DNA from: a virus
Strand: one strand, 5' to 3'
Length of the DNA stretch: 32,644 nucleotides
IMG/VR virus record: IMGVR_UViG_3300046804_002616
Coordinates: 1-32,644 of that record
Positions 6,484-15,148 of the stretch are shown here, in pieces (positions within the stretch are counted from its first letter, which is position 1; every line of letters begins with the position of its first letter). The notes below the pieces were generated by a model. That model was given only the letters and a program-made list of their open reading frames with translations, was not told the origin of the DNA and did no database searches. Position numbers and translations under genes: made by a program.

Positions 6484-7521
6484 TTAGCCCGGAGCCTCGT
6501 AATAACCTATATTAAATCCCGGATTAGTACATTTTTTTATAGTTTCTTCAATACCATGCTGTTTTAAATGCTTCTCTATATATATACACATTCTTTCGTC
6601 TGTTTCAGGCCAATAAGTTTTGTGAAAATGGCATAAAGTTCTACATTTAAAGTTAGACCTTGAGGGGTCGCACGGTTTTGGATTTATATTATTTTTTATC
6701 TCATTAAATCTATGTTTTAACTTTTCTAGGAATCTTTTTTCATCTTCTGGACCAAAACAAATGCTAAATGGTTTTGGGTCAACTTTTCCTTCTTGATCCT
6801 TATAAAAGAAGATGCTCATTATTCTATGTGGAAAATTAGGGTAAAGTTTGGAAATTGCATAAAAATAAAGCAACAATTGTGCATCATTTTCTAGCTTTTT
6901 GTAATTCTTTACTTCGCCTGTGGCCCAATCCATGCGGCGTCCAGTTTTCCAGTCTATAACCTCTATTGTATCATTGCTAACAAGGGTTGTCAAGTCAATT
7001 GTGCCTTTTATTGCCAATTGTCCATTAACTTTTTCTCCATTTATTTCGTATTCAAATTTTGCCCACTCTTCTTCTATCGGAATGTCAAAGTGGGCTTCTG
7101 GATGATAAATATTTCTATATCTTGGATCAAACTGACCAGAATTAAATGAAGTAAACGTAGCAACAGTTTGTGCTACTGATTTTTTATCAGACTTGGTAAA
7201 TTGATTCTTTGACTTGTTTGAATAAGCGTTGAAGCTTAAATCCACCAATTCGTCAACAAGATTTTGCGTTAAAAGTTCATCCTTTTTGTAGCTAATAGAC
7301 CCAACAGTGTCGTCGTCAACTTTAAGATATGCTTTTTTAGGATTATCTTGCTGATATTTTTTCAAACCAGCCAACAACTCCATTACTTTGTGAGCCATTG
7401 TTCCAAGGTCTGCTTTTTTGCCAGAATCGGATATATAGCCTAAGACATACGTAATGAAATATTGCATTTGACAATAATCATAATTGTTGTAACTGCTGCT
7501 TCTTATATATGTTACTATCAT
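6484..7521 (-). CDS. PD-(D/E)XK nuclease, RecB/Cas4-like
   Basis: This 345-aa protein carries the RecB-type nuclease motifs in order: LGTMAHKVMELL (H44), GTIDL (D176), EVIDWKTGR (D190, K192) and QLLLYFYA (Q215, Y219). One cysteine (C17 in YDYCQMQYFITYVLG) and a C-terminal trio (C284, C293, C297) have the arrangement seen in Cas4/AddB-type nucleases, where four cysteines hold an iron-sulfur cluster. That cluster is inferred here. The likely role is exonuclease or flap processing in recombination or replication. It precedes the 61-aa membrane protein by 11 bases and follows the dNMP kinase. The ATG has AGGAAA upstream. No helicase domain is fused. Confidence 0.85.
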   Translation of the reverse strand: MIVTYIRSSSYNNYDYCQMQYFITYVLGYISDSGKKADLGTMAHKVMELLAGLKKYQQDNPKKAYLKVDDDTVGSISYKKDELLTQNLVDELVDLSFNAYSNKSKNQFTKSDKKSVAQTVATFTSFNSGQFDPRYRNIYHPEAHFDIPIEEEWAKFEYEINGEKVNGQLAIKGTIDLTTLVSNDTIEVIDWKTGRRMDWATGEVKNYKKLENDAQLLLYFYAISKLYPNFPHRIMSIFFYKDQEGKVDPKPFSICFGPEDEKRFLEKLKHRFNEIKNNINPKPCDPSRSNFKCRTLCHFHKTYWPETDERMCIYIEKHLKQHGIEETIKKCTNPGFNIGYYEAPG

Positions 7522-7530
7522 TTAAATTTC

Positions 7531-8334
7531 CTAAATTGTAGTATAAAACTTGTCTAGCTCATTGCATAAATCTTGTATTTCTCCTATATTGTCAATAATC
7601 TTTGTAAACTTAGATTGATCAAAATTTTCTGGATCAATAGACTTTTCACTTGTGTGAGAGTCAACATCAGAGTTTCTATTTAGCTTGATAACATAACCAC
7701 TTTCTTCTAAGATAGAATTTACTTCGTTTGGGAATCTAACGTCAGCAATAATAGCGAGTTTGCTTTTTTCACGTTTGATTCTTTTCATTGTGTTTTTTAC
7801 CCACACTGGCGACCAAATTTTTCTCATAATTTCGGTGCCAAAGAATTGCATAAATTCACGGGCGGTCATTGGACCAGCGTTATGAAATATCAATACTTCA
7901 GCTAGACATGGGTTTGCTTCGCACGACAATTGATACATATCTTCATCAGTATAAACTCCGGGCATATTCTCCCACAACAAATGTTCTTGAATTTGATTTT
8001 TTTGCTCATCTGTTCCATATAAACATTCGTATGGAACGTCAAATAAATCCATACATATTTGCTTTAAAGAGTCTGCAAAGCTATATAACTTTACATAAGG
8101 CCACAAGTTTTGCTCTGCATATTCTATAAACGTATCATCTTTTCTTGTTACATCAAATTCTCCCCATCCAATTCTACCCGAAGAATCTGACGTTTGAATA
8201 ATAAGCTGACCTTTTTCGTTTAGTTGAAAATCTTGTACAGAACCAATTTCTTTCATTGTTTTTCCATGAAAAAAATTAGCAGAGGTATTCTTTCCAGACT
8301 GTTTCTTTCCAGCAATTCCAATAATAGTTGTCAT
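7531..8334 (-). CDS. Deoxynucleoside monophosphate kinase (T4 gp1-like)
   Basis: This 267-aa protein begins MTTIIGIAGKKQSGKNTSAN, a P-loop for nucleotide binding. Later it has LYSFADSLKQICMDLFDVP and REFMQFFGTEIMRKIWSPVW, then LAIIADVRFPNEVNSI, the pattern of phage dNMP kinases of the T4 gene 1 family, which phosphorylate dNMPs to dNDPs. Length fits (T4 gp1 is about 240 aa). The start overlaps the stop of the upstream glycosyltransferase gene in a TAATG junction. Together with dCMP deaminase, NrdA/NrdB and MazG it makes a nearly complete dNTP supply route. Confidence 0.85.
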   Translation of the reverse strand: MTTIIGIAGKKQSGKNTSANFFHGKTMKEIGSVQDFQLNEKGQLIIQTSDSSGRIGWGEFDVTRKDDTFIEYAEQNLWPYVKLYSFADSLKQICMDLFDVPYECLYGTDEQKNQIQEHLLWENMPGVYTDEDMYQLSCEANPCLAEVLIFHNAGPMTAREFMQFFGTEIMRKIWSPVWVKNTMKRIKREKSKLAIIADVRFPNEVNSILEESGYVIKLNRNSDVDSHTSEKSIDPENFDQSKFTKIIDNIGEIQDLCNELDKFYTTI

Positions 8335-9236
8335 TAATTAAATTCCTTTAAAGATAAAAGTGTTGATTGAAAGTTAAGTTTTGTTTTTGCTTTCCAGTTT
8401 TGATACCAATTTTGAATTCTTTCTGTAGTTTCATAAACGCCAGATTTAACTATTTGTTTATAAACCTTTGGTAAATCGTCCCAATACTTTATTTTTGGTA
8501 TGGGAGAATCATACCCATAAATTCTATTATGGTATTCAAAGTCATGATACTGCATTATCACTGGAATAGAATTTGATTCAAGAATTTCGCACATTCTAAA
8601 AACTTCTGGATGGCATCCCCCCATCGGGCATGGACAAATAACAGACTGTGAATATACTTCAACCTGCTTGTCTACTGATATACAATCTTCAGACATCCAC
8701 CCAGATGTTTCATGAATAAAACAATCGCCCATAGACTTCATAATAGAAATCACATCTTTTCTATCATTTTTAGAAGAGTCGCCAATAAACGTTGTTTTGT
8801 ATATCTTATTATAATTTACTATGTTTTTATTATTCAAAAATCCATTCTGCCAGAATATTGGAAGTTGCGTTACTTTATCGCAGTCGAAAACTGGGTGCCA
8901 ATAGTTTCTAAAAATATGATTTGGGTTTCCATAATGTGCTTCAATTGCTGAATCTATTTCTGACTCTGGAAAGTTCGCAACTCTAGGATAATAAGCCCAC
9001 ATCCATTCATTTGACATATGAAATAAGGCATATGGACAACTCAGTGAACTTACAAAATTTTTCACATCCTCCGAAACCATTTGTCTGGTTGAACTATAAA
9101 TTACTAAAACATTGGTAAATGTTGATGGGTCATCGTCTACGTTTTTTATTTCGTAATTAAATCCATCTAAAAGAAAATCAAACGTTGATTCACGTTCAAA
9201 CGCTTGATCTGATATAAAAGATACAACTTGCAACAT
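8334..9236 (-). CDS. Exostosin-like glycosyltransferase
   Basis: This 300-aa protein has the C-terminal exostosin/GT47-like signature: VYSQSVICPCPMGGCHPEVF, then RMCEILESNSIPVIM. In that family this segment contains the nucleotide-sugar-binding loop and a conserved acidic residue (here E in RMCEILES). An earlier segment, KTTFIGDSSKNDRKD, is the usual 'we see X' linker before the second Rossmann half. It could glycosylate modified phage DNA bases, phage structural proteins or host surface polymers; the sequence does not decide. It sits between the dNMP kinase and primase genes with TAATG overlaps on both sides. That replication context would favour DNA-base modification, which is an inference. 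Confidence 0.65.
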   Translation of the reverse strand: MLQVVSFISDQAFERESTFDFLLDGFNYEIKNVDDDPSTFTNVLVIYSSTRQMVSEDVKNFVSSLSCPYALFHMSNEWMWAYYPRVANFPESEIDSAIEAHYGNPNHIFRNYWHPVFDCDKVTQLPIFWQNGFLNNKNIVNYNKIYKTTFIGDSSKNDRKDVISIMKSMGDCFIHETSGWMSEDCISVDKQVEVYSQSVICPCPMGGCHPEVFRMCEILESNSIPVIMQYHDFEYHNRIYGYDSPIPKIKYWDDLPKVYKQIVKSGVYETTERIQNWYQNWKAKTKLNFQSTLLSLKEFN

Positions 9237-10282
9237 TAATAAGTTCCTTTTAGGTCTTTCAATATATTGTCTTTAATATAATCAACAGATGTGTCGCCAA
9301 CGTCTTTTTTATTCAAATTTGGAAACTTTAAACTAAACATCCTATTAAACCATCTCATTATTTTAATTTTTGATTCTCTGCCAGCCTGATCATTATCTGT
9401 CAAAATAATTAAAGTTGTTATTCCACTATTGAGAAGTATTTCTTTTTGTTGTTCTGATATTTCTTTTCCAAAGAGTCCAACGCAATTTTCTACACCAGCC
9501 TCATACATCCTCCATACATCGCCTTGACCTTCTACAATAAATAAGCTGCGTTTTGTTAAGGCTTTGTCAATTGCTCGGTGATAATTATAAAAATAGTTTT
9601 CCTTCTTAAAACCTCGTGAAATTAAAAACTTTGGTGTTATGAATTCTTTTGTTGATCTTGCTATATAAGCTATCTTTTCGCCAGACGCAGAGTGAATTGG
9701 AATTATCGCACGATTAAACAAATGAGATTCTCTATCTTCACAATCTACAACACCAAAATGTTCTAGCGTAGATTTTTTAAATCCCCTAGACTCAAAGTAT
9801 TTTGAAGTTGATCCACTTGGTACATAAAAAGTATCTTTAATTTCAACGCTTGTGTTTTTCTTAAAAATATTTACAAGTTTACAAAACTCGTCTTCTTCCT
9901 CTTTTTTTGGATCAGGAGTTGTTAAGGTAACATCTTTTTTTGAGTTAAGATTATAAACATTGCATATATGCTTTAATGCTTCTGAAAAGTTATCAGTCTT
10001 GAGACATCCTTTTACGAATCCAAAAATATCAGAACTGTAATGCTCTTGACATCCTCGCGTCCAACATCTCCACTTTTCTTTCTGCAAAGAAATGGACAAC
10101 CCATTAGGATTGTCACTTGCTTCATGTATTGGACACTTCATAAATATATTATCGTCCAGAAGCGAATATTCCAAGCTAAAACTATCTAGTAATGGAAAAA
10201 TATTTTGAAATACAACTTCTTTTACTTTATTAAGATTTAGCTTATTCTTCGTAGTCTTCGTCAAAGTCTTGCTCTGATCCAT
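9236..10282 (-). CDS. DnaG-type DNA primase
   Basis: This 348-aa protein combines an N-terminal zinc-binding motif (C50-P-I-H53 and C73-x4-C78) with a Toprim catalytic domain: EGQGD at 251-255 and TDNDQAGRES at 296-305, the Glu and DxD metal ligands. The last 30 residues include KKDVGDTSVDYIKDN, like the KDPxD motif of primases. Between them a Lys/Glu-rich linker (about 120-135) separates the domains. There is no helicase domain; DnaB is encoded just upstream. The first 41 bases overlap the 3' end of the helicase gene in another frame. The next in-frame Met is 48 codons on and would remove the zinc motif's lead-in, so the long start is preferred. Confidence 0.9.
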   Translation of the reverse strand: MDQSKTLTKTTKNKLNLNKVKEVVFQNIFPLLDSFSLEYSLLDDNIFMKCPIHEASDNPNGLSISLQKEKWRCWTRGCQEHYSSDIFGFVKGCLKTDNFSEALKHICNVYNLNSKKDVTLTTPDPKKEEEDEFCKLVNIFKKNTSVEIKDTFYVPSGSTSKYFESRGFKKSTLEHFGVVDCEDRESHLFNRAIIPIHSASGEKIAYIARSTKEFITPKFLISRGFKKENYFYNYHRAIDKALTKRSLFIVEGQGDVWRMYEAGVENCVGLFGKEISEQQKEILLNSGITTLIILTDNDQAGRESKIKIMRWFNRMFSLKFPNLNKKDVGDTSVDYIKDNILKDLKGTY

Positions 10283-11684
10283 CTATTGCTCCGTTTGTCA
10301 ATCTTCCAACTACAACTTCATCTCTGCTTCGCAATTCTTGTAACTTAGAGTGTGAACCAATCATATTCATGTTGATGTAATTACCATCTGATAGTCCGGG
10401 TCCGTGTCTGGCTTTGAGTGTAACCAATTTTCTGTTTCCAGCATTTGGTCCATCTTCGGCTAGTTCTTCGTCTGACTTGAGTTTAAAAATAGAAAAAGAT
10501 GTACACAACCAAATGAGTCGGTCAGAACCGCTCACTGCGTCTGTTGATTCTTTTGTTATACCATCTCTGTTTAGCTGAACAAATGATAAACATGGAAAAT
10601 CATATTTAACAGCCAGATTGTGTAGATTTGTAATTTGAAAACCTAGTGCTTGATATTCCTGAATATTGTTTGTAATCGAACTAGATGACATCAATTTTAA
10701 ATAATCATAAATAACCAAACAGTCATTGGTTCTTCCATTTTCGTCTTGACCAACTTCACGCAATATCCAGCGCTTTATTGTGTTTAGAATCGTCTCAAAT
10801 GGCGCTCCGGCAACACTCACATATGTATATGGAATGTTTCTGATTTCTTCCATCGCTTGTCGTACTTTTATAGTTTTCTCATCGCTTTCAGAAAACTTTC
10901 CAGTAGCAATTTCTTCTAGCGGTATTCCACTAATGTTTGATAGAATTCTATTTAGATGATCTTCTTTTGACATTTCTGTATCAAGCATAAGTACAGGAAT
11001 GTTTTTTCTGGCGTTATAAATAGCCACATTATCGGCGAATACAGACTTGCCAACGCCGGGACGTGCTGATACTAGATCAACACATTTACGCCGAAGTCCA
11101 CCGCCAATCACAGTATCAAATCTAGGAAAACCGCTGGGCAATCCAATTTGATCGCACTTGTTTTCAATCAAATATTGAATATATTCATCAATATTTTCGC
11201 CGAGTTTTTCTGGGTTTTGACCAGTTTCATCATCGCGTAAAAAATCCATCAATGGCATTTCAACCAAACTAATGATTTCGTCAATAGTTTCGTCGCCATT
11301 TATTTGGCTGATGTCGCTTTCTATTTTCTTGGCTACACGCTGAGCATTTCTTGCAAACTCATATTTCTTTATTTGTGCAGCAAAGTAAAGAACATTTTCC
11401 TTTTTCACAGGAAAGTTCATAAGAGAGTTAATATATTTCAACTCTTTTTCAGTATTTATTGCTTCTGAAAAATTTAATTGAGAAGCAGCAGCTAAAATAG
11501 ATGGTACATCTACAGACGCTTCATTTTGAAGAACTTTTTCAATACATTTGTATATTATCTGATTGTTTTGATTAGCAAATGTTTCATGCGTAATCAAATC
11601 AGAAATTTCAACATAGGCTTCTAAGCCATAACTGAATAGAGATGCAAGAACCGCTCTTTCTGATCCAGTATCTGAAAGATTCAT
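10242..11684 (-). CDS. dnaB: DnaB-type replicative helicase
   Basis: This 480-aa helicase starts with a DnaB N-terminal domain (residues 1-110; GSERAVLASLF at 8-18 is the usual opening). It continues with a RecA-like motor: Walker A ARPGVGKS at 207-214, the following LMLDTEMSK, Walker B CLVIYDYLKLM, and QLNRDG plus KARHGPG near the end. It unwinds duplex DNA at the fork and partners the primase. The last residues are acidic (EQDFDEDYEE). Its end overlaps the primase start by 41 bases. The start codon lies 3 bases after the stop of the zinc-ribbon gene and has GGAAGG upstream. No intein is present, although phage dnaB is a common intein host. Confidence 0.92.
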   Translation of the reverse strand: MNLSDTGSERAVLASLFSYGLEAYVEISDLITHETFANQNNQIIYKCIEKVLQNEASVDVPSILAAASQLNFSEAINTEKELKYINSLMNFPVKKENVLYFAAQIKKYEFARNAQRVAKKIESDISQINGDETIDEIISLVEMPLMDFLRDDETGQNPEKLGENIDEYIQYLIENKCDQIGLPSGFPRFDTVIGGGLRRKCVDLVSARPGVGKSVFADNVAIYNARKNIPVLMLDTEMSKEDHLNRILSNISGIPLEEIATGKFSESDEKTIKVRQAMEEIRNIPYTYVSVAGAPFETILNTIKRWILREVGQDENGRTNDCLVIYDYLKLMSSSSITNNIQEYQALGFQITNLHNLAVKYDFPCLSFVQLNRDGITKESTDAVSGSDRLIWLCTSFSIFKLKSDEELAEDGPNAGNRKLVTLKARHGPGLSDGNYINMNMIGSHSKLQELRSRDEVVVGRLTNGAIDGSEQDFDEDYEE

Positions 11685-11687
11685 TTG

Positions 11688-12155
11688 TTACCTTCCGGTG
11701 CATCGATTGCATCTATGAAATTCACCAAAAACATTGGATGAGTTTTGCTTAAACTCTTTTCCACAAATATGACACTCTAGAGTTACTTTTTCTGGAGGCT
11801 TCCTGTTTCTTGGCGTAATTTTTTCTTGAGGCGTTATAATTTCTTTGAATTCATCGCCGCTGTCGTGCCATTCATTTCTTTTAAATCTCACTGGAGTTTT
11901 CCTGTTATCACTGTTTTGACTTTTTGTTACGGTAAAGTCTTCATTTACCACCACTAAAGGATTGCTTGAGGAAACCGCTTCCTCTTTATTGTTTTGTTTG
12001 ACTGTTTTTGGTTTAACAGTTTTAGTAGTTTTTTTGGCTCTTGTGGTTTTCTTCGGTTTGTTTTCTTCAACATTTGAAGAATTCATAATGCTTTCCATTA
12101 ACTTTTGCTTTTGCTCATTAGACAAAGACAAAAAGAATTCATCAAAATTACTCAT
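11688..12155 (-). CDS. Lysine-rich protein with C-terminal zinc ribbon
   Basis: This 155-aa protein has an N-terminal helix (FDEFFLSLSNEQKQKLMESI), a low-complexity Lys/Thr tract around residues 33-58, and a C-terminal four-cysteine motif: CHICGKEF, then CNRC 23 residues later. That spacing (CxxC-x20ish-CxxC) is a zinc ribbon, so nucleic-acid or protein binding is likely. It is coupled to its upstream neighbour by an ATGA overlap and directly precedes dnaB. A helicase-loader or single-strand-binding accessory role would fit the position but no family is recognised. Confidence 0.6.
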   Translation of the reverse strand: MSNFDEFFLSLSNEQKQKLMESIMNSSNVEENKPKKTTRAKKTTKTVKPKTVKQNNKEEAVSSSNPLVVVNEDFTVTKSQNSDNRKTPVRFKRNEWHDSGDEFKEIITPQEKITPRNRKPPEKVTLECHICGKEFKQNSSNVFGEFHRCNRCTGR

Positions 12156-12616
12156 CTTCTCTTTCCTTTTTCTGTTAATACTTCTGCTTTTTTACGTACA
12201 TTATATTCTCTGCTCTTGATATTTTCAAGTCTGCCTTCTGCGGAAATCTTCCAGTCATTTATTCTAGAAACCAATTCATTGTTTCGCATTATAGTAGCAA
12301 CTTTAAATTCGTACTTATCATATTTATCCCAATGTTCATCCTGTATGCAGTGGGAGATTATCTTTTGTAGATTATTCTCGCACCATCTAACGACATTTTC
12401 ACATTTTGCCCGCTCTTTTGATAAGTGATCAATGTACTGATAAAGTTGAAAAGAATGATTAAAGCATTCATCTTGAGTCAACTTGTCTAACTGTTCAAGG
12501 GTAAAACTTTCAGAAATAGCAACCTGCTCGTTAATTTCATGTGGTACAATATTTTTTGACGTTATATATTCATCAATTCCATTTAAAAACGATTTTAGCT
12601 TTTCATCGGCATTCAA
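12152..12616 (-). CDS. Helical conserved phage protein, TTG start
   Basis: This 154-aa protein (from TTG at 12616) is mostly helical. Residues about 45-100 read TLEQLDKLTQDECFNHSFQL, then HLSKERAKCENVVRWCENNL. That matches a motif (LTxxEC...LxxYxxxLxxExxRxxxxxxWxE) shared by phage proteins found next to recombinases. The function is not established, though a UvsY-like recombination mediator is conceivable. The ORF could extend 7 codons to another TTG, but GGAGAC sits 6-8 bases before the 12616 TTG and no in-frame ATG exists before residue 108. The start overlaps the end of the nuclease-like gene. The C-terminus is basic. Confidence 0.55.
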   Translation of the reverse strand: MNADEKLKSFLNGIDEYITSKNIVPHEINEQVAISESFTLEQLDKLTQDECFNHSFQLYQYIDHLSKERAKCENVVRWCENNLQKIISHCIQDEHWDKYDKYEFKVATIMRNNELVSRINDWKISAEGRLENIKSREYNVRKKAEVLTEKGKRR

Positions 12617-13025
12617 TTTGTTGTCTCCATAAATCAATATTATCTGAATATTTTAATTCGATAAGATTGATATTATTTATTTCACACCATTCTAGTTTAA
12701 TTTTATCTCTACGTTTAGACATAGCAAATTCAGCTTTTGATTTATGAAAAAATGGAATATACTCGTAATGTTGCTGTCCATGAACTTCAACCCCAAGCAT
12801 AGCACTTGGTATCAAAAAGTCAAGAAATAAAACAGATTTTTTACTGGGAAATCTTGATCCGGGTAATTTTACTTCTTCGAGAACAGAATATCCACTAAAA
12901 ATTTCTCTCAAAAGATTTCTAGCAGCTATGTGATATTTTGATCTCTTCTTTGAATCATCTTCTCTAACAATATATTTACCCAGATCAAGAATATATTCCT
13001 TCTTGTTTAAACCTTTTACTTTCAT
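12603..13025 (-). CDS. Small PD-(D/E)XK-like endonuclease
   Basis: This 140-aa protein has FLDFLIPSAMLGVEVHGQQH, then FHKSKAEFAMSKRRDKIKLE, then WCEINNINLIELKY. The Asp, the Glu-x-His in VEVHGQQH and the later RRDKIKLEWC resemble the compact PDDEXK nucleases found in phages (DUF559/Vsr-like layout: acidic strand, ExK-like strand replaced by ExHGQQH, then xxDxxKxxWC). The role may be repair or recombination, given the adjacent recA. It overlaps recA's stop as ATGA and its own end overlaps the next gene. A Vsr-type mismatch nuclease is the main alternative. Confidence 0.6.
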   Translation of the reverse strand: MKVKGLNKKEYILDLGKYIVREDDSKKRSKYHIAARNLLREIFSGYSVLEEVKLPGSRFPSKKSVLFLDFLIPSAMLGVEVHGQQHYEYIPFFHKSKAEFAMSKRRDKIKLEWCEINNINLIELKYSDNIDLWRQQIECR

Positions 13026-15148
13026 TTTACAGATAGAATCTCTTTAACGTTGTCATAAAGAAGGTCTCTGAGTTTTTCATTCTTCTCAAGGAAATCTGAC
13101 AACTTTGACATACCTTGGAACTTAAACAGTTTTTCAACTGCTTCGTCGTCTGAAACCTCAACGTTGTTATCTTTTATAACCTTTAAGACAATTGGGTCTG
13201 TCTTGTTTTTAATCGCAAACTTAATAGTATACCAAGCTCCAGCTTTATCTATTAGTGAAAAATCAATTGCCGACTGAGCAACTTCTTTGGTTTCATCAAT
13301 TCCAATTCCATACCTAATCCAACTTTCAGTTGTTGTGTTTGGAATTCCACCAGCAGCAGAAGTTTTAATAATCCAGTTTGCTACTTGACCAATTTCTCTT
13401 TGGTCACTATCTGTTTCCCACTTTCCACGGTGGGTAATAACCATATTTGTCCCAGCTTGATACTGAACCATGTTTCCAGAGTCTGCCATCTTTGTTGGAC
13501 TCCATTTACTGCCGCCAGTATTAGCAATGTTATGCAAGATAAATATTACAATAGCTCTGTTTCTTGCAACATCTCCGCTAATACGTTTTAGAAACATGGA
13601 CATCAATCTTGGTAAAGCATTTCTAACGCCAGTTCTAATTTCTCCTTCGAGTTCCTCTTGCGGAACCATATTTGAGACAGAATCTACAATTCCAACAAAA
13701 TTTGGAGTTCCTTTAATATGCGCTTCTAATGCGTTTAAATACATTTCAGCAGACACAACCGGTGTTTTATCTGAAGGTTGAACAATCTTAATATTGTCAA
13801 TATCCAAGCCTTTAATACCTTTAAAGTTTTCCTTTGTTAGTCTACCTTCTGTATTAAAGTAATAAATTTTCTTTCCAACTTTTTGGGCTTTCGAAGCAAA
13901 GTAAAGTGCCGTTGTTGTATTGTGAGTAACATTAAAACTATCAGTTAAATAAAGATGATCTGGATGATCAATAAAAATACATTGGGTTTCTTCTTTTCTA
14001 ACAAGTTCAACTTTTCTTATAGTTTTAAATAATTCTGACTTTGTTTGTCTTGAACTAAATCTTTTACGATTAATTTTAAATAACTCATTAATATCGTTTC
14101 CAGATATACATAGCCTGAAAGACTTAAATTCTTTTCCGTTACGCTTAGTGGTTCTTTCTTTTGTTTTAACCATGTATCCAAGTGATCTTAGTAATTCTGA
14201 AACATGAATACTCAAACCGTACGAAACTGTGCTGTATTCTGCTGACTTACCTTTGTTATTGTAACCGTCAGTGTCCATCAATCCACGAATTAATTCAAAT
14301 CTATGATTTATAGATGAATAAAGATAGTGTTGTGGTATAAATTTTGAACTTGATTTTTTGCCCATAAGATTTAAAGTTCTTAACTTATTAGTTAAGTTAT
14401 TAACATTATTAGCGTGTCCAACTATAGAGTAGTCATATCTAGACTTGTGATGAATTTCTAAGCCATTGCTATTAGCGTAATTCTTAAAGGCTTGTAAAAT
14501 TTCATCGTCTGCTGTAGTGATAATAGGAGTTCCTTGTAACAGTCCTCCGTCTCCAATTAAACATCCTAGTATATACGGGTCTATTTCAAGGTTTTTTGCA
14601 TTAAAATAAACGGGTTTACACATAGGGATTTTCCACTTTGGTCTATCATTAGAAAATAAACCTTCTTCTATTATTTGACTCAATGGAAGAACTAACCATT
14701 CATCATTTCTTCCGTCATAATTTTTACAAACTTTCCATAGATGATCTATACCGCATTCAGCAAATGTCCCATCATTAAATGATACTTTGTAAACATCTTT
14801 TAATCCTTGTGGATAAATTCCTTTTACTTTTGCGATTCCGTCTGGAGTACAAACTAAATCTGCAATTTTTAACGAACCCATTTTAACTGGTCCGTCTGGA
14901 GTGTAAACCGTTGCAGACAAAGGTTGATCCTTACCAGTCTTAGGGTCGCCAGTCATAATTACGCAACTTCCCTCGCGCAATCCGCCCCCAAGCGCTATAT
15001 CTAGATTTGGAGAAATACCAATAACATTATAAGTTTCCAAATCTGCAAGTACCTTTGATCCTTCTTCAATGATATCTCCGTATTTTGAGCATATTTGATT
15101 GCTTACAATATCATCGTCGAATTTTTCACTCTTCTTTTTTGCCGCCAT
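13022..15148 (-). CDS. recA: RecA/UvsX-type recombinase with an in-frame intein
   Basis: This 708-aa precursor would give a 371-aa recombinase after removal of a 337-aa intein. The extein opens with a RecA core (GISPNLDIALGGGLREGSCV, then GDPKTGK at 67-73). It resumes at T411 (TTTALYFASKAQKVG), so the P-loop GDPKTGKTTT exists only in the spliced product. Later come FVGIVDSVSNMVP (Walker B region), ILHNIANTGG and SGNMVQYQAGTNM (L2-like loop). It catalyses strand exchange in phage recombination and repair. It sits in a cluster with the helicase, primase and nuclease-like genes. The next gene overlaps its stop (ATGA). Expression without splicing should yield no ATPase activity. Confidence 0.92.
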   Translation of the reverse strand: MAAKKKSEKFDDDIVSNQICSKYGDIIEEGSKVLADLETYNVIGISPNLDIALGGGLREGSCVIMTGDPKTGKDQPLSATVYTPDGPVKMGSLKIADLVCTPDGIAKVKGIYPQGLKDVYKVSFNDGTFAECGIDHLWKVCKNYDGRNDEWLVLPLSQIIEEGLFSNDRPKWKIPMCKPVYFNAKNLEIDPYILGCLIGDGGLLQGTPIITTADDEILQAFKNYANSNGLEIHHKSRYDYSIVGHANNVNNLTNKLRTLNLMGKKSSSKFIPQHYLYSSINHRFELIRGLMDTDGYNNKGKSAEYSTVSYGLSIHVSELLRSLGYMVKTKERTTKRNGKEFKSFRLCISGNDINELFKINRKRFSSRQTKSELFKTIRKVELVRKEETQCIFIDHPDHLYLTDSFNVTHNTTTALYFASKAQKVGKKIYYFNTEGRLTKENFKGIKGLDIDNIKIVQPSDKTPVVSAEMYLNALEAHIKGTPNFVGIVDSVSNMVPQEELEGEIRTGVRNALPRLMSMFLKRISGDVARNRAIVIFILHNIANTGGSKWSPTKMADSGNMVQYQAGTNMVITHRGKWETDSDQREIGQVANWIIKTSAAGGIPNTTTESWIRYGIGIDETKEVAQSAIDFSLIDKAGAWYTIKFAIKNKTDPIVLKVIKDNNVEVSDDEAVEKLFKFQGMSKLSDFLEKNEKLRDLLYDNVKEILSVK
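13919..14929 (-). other. Class 3 (WCT) intein with LAGLIDADG endonuclease, in RecA P-loop
   Basis: The intein spans residues 74-410 of the precursor. The left edge is set by restoring the Walker A motif, which makes the first residue Asp (DQPLSATVYTPDG) rather than Cys, Ser or Ala. The triplet that defines class 3 inteins is visible: Trp in block B (DHLW, W138), Cys in block F (QCIFID, C390) and Thr in block G (VTHN, T408). The +1 residue is Thr411 and the intein ends HN. In class 3 inteins the block F Cys makes the first acyl shift. Two dodecapeptide motifs, LGCLIGDGG (194-202) and RGLMDTDGY (288-296), both keep an acidic residue, so the homing endonuclease may be active. Confidence 0.85.

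Noticed and set aside
12105-12428. Plus-strand reading frame of 107 aa opposite the helical protein
   Set aside because: It lies in the reverse complement of a well-supported gene, has no ribosome site and no recognisable domain.
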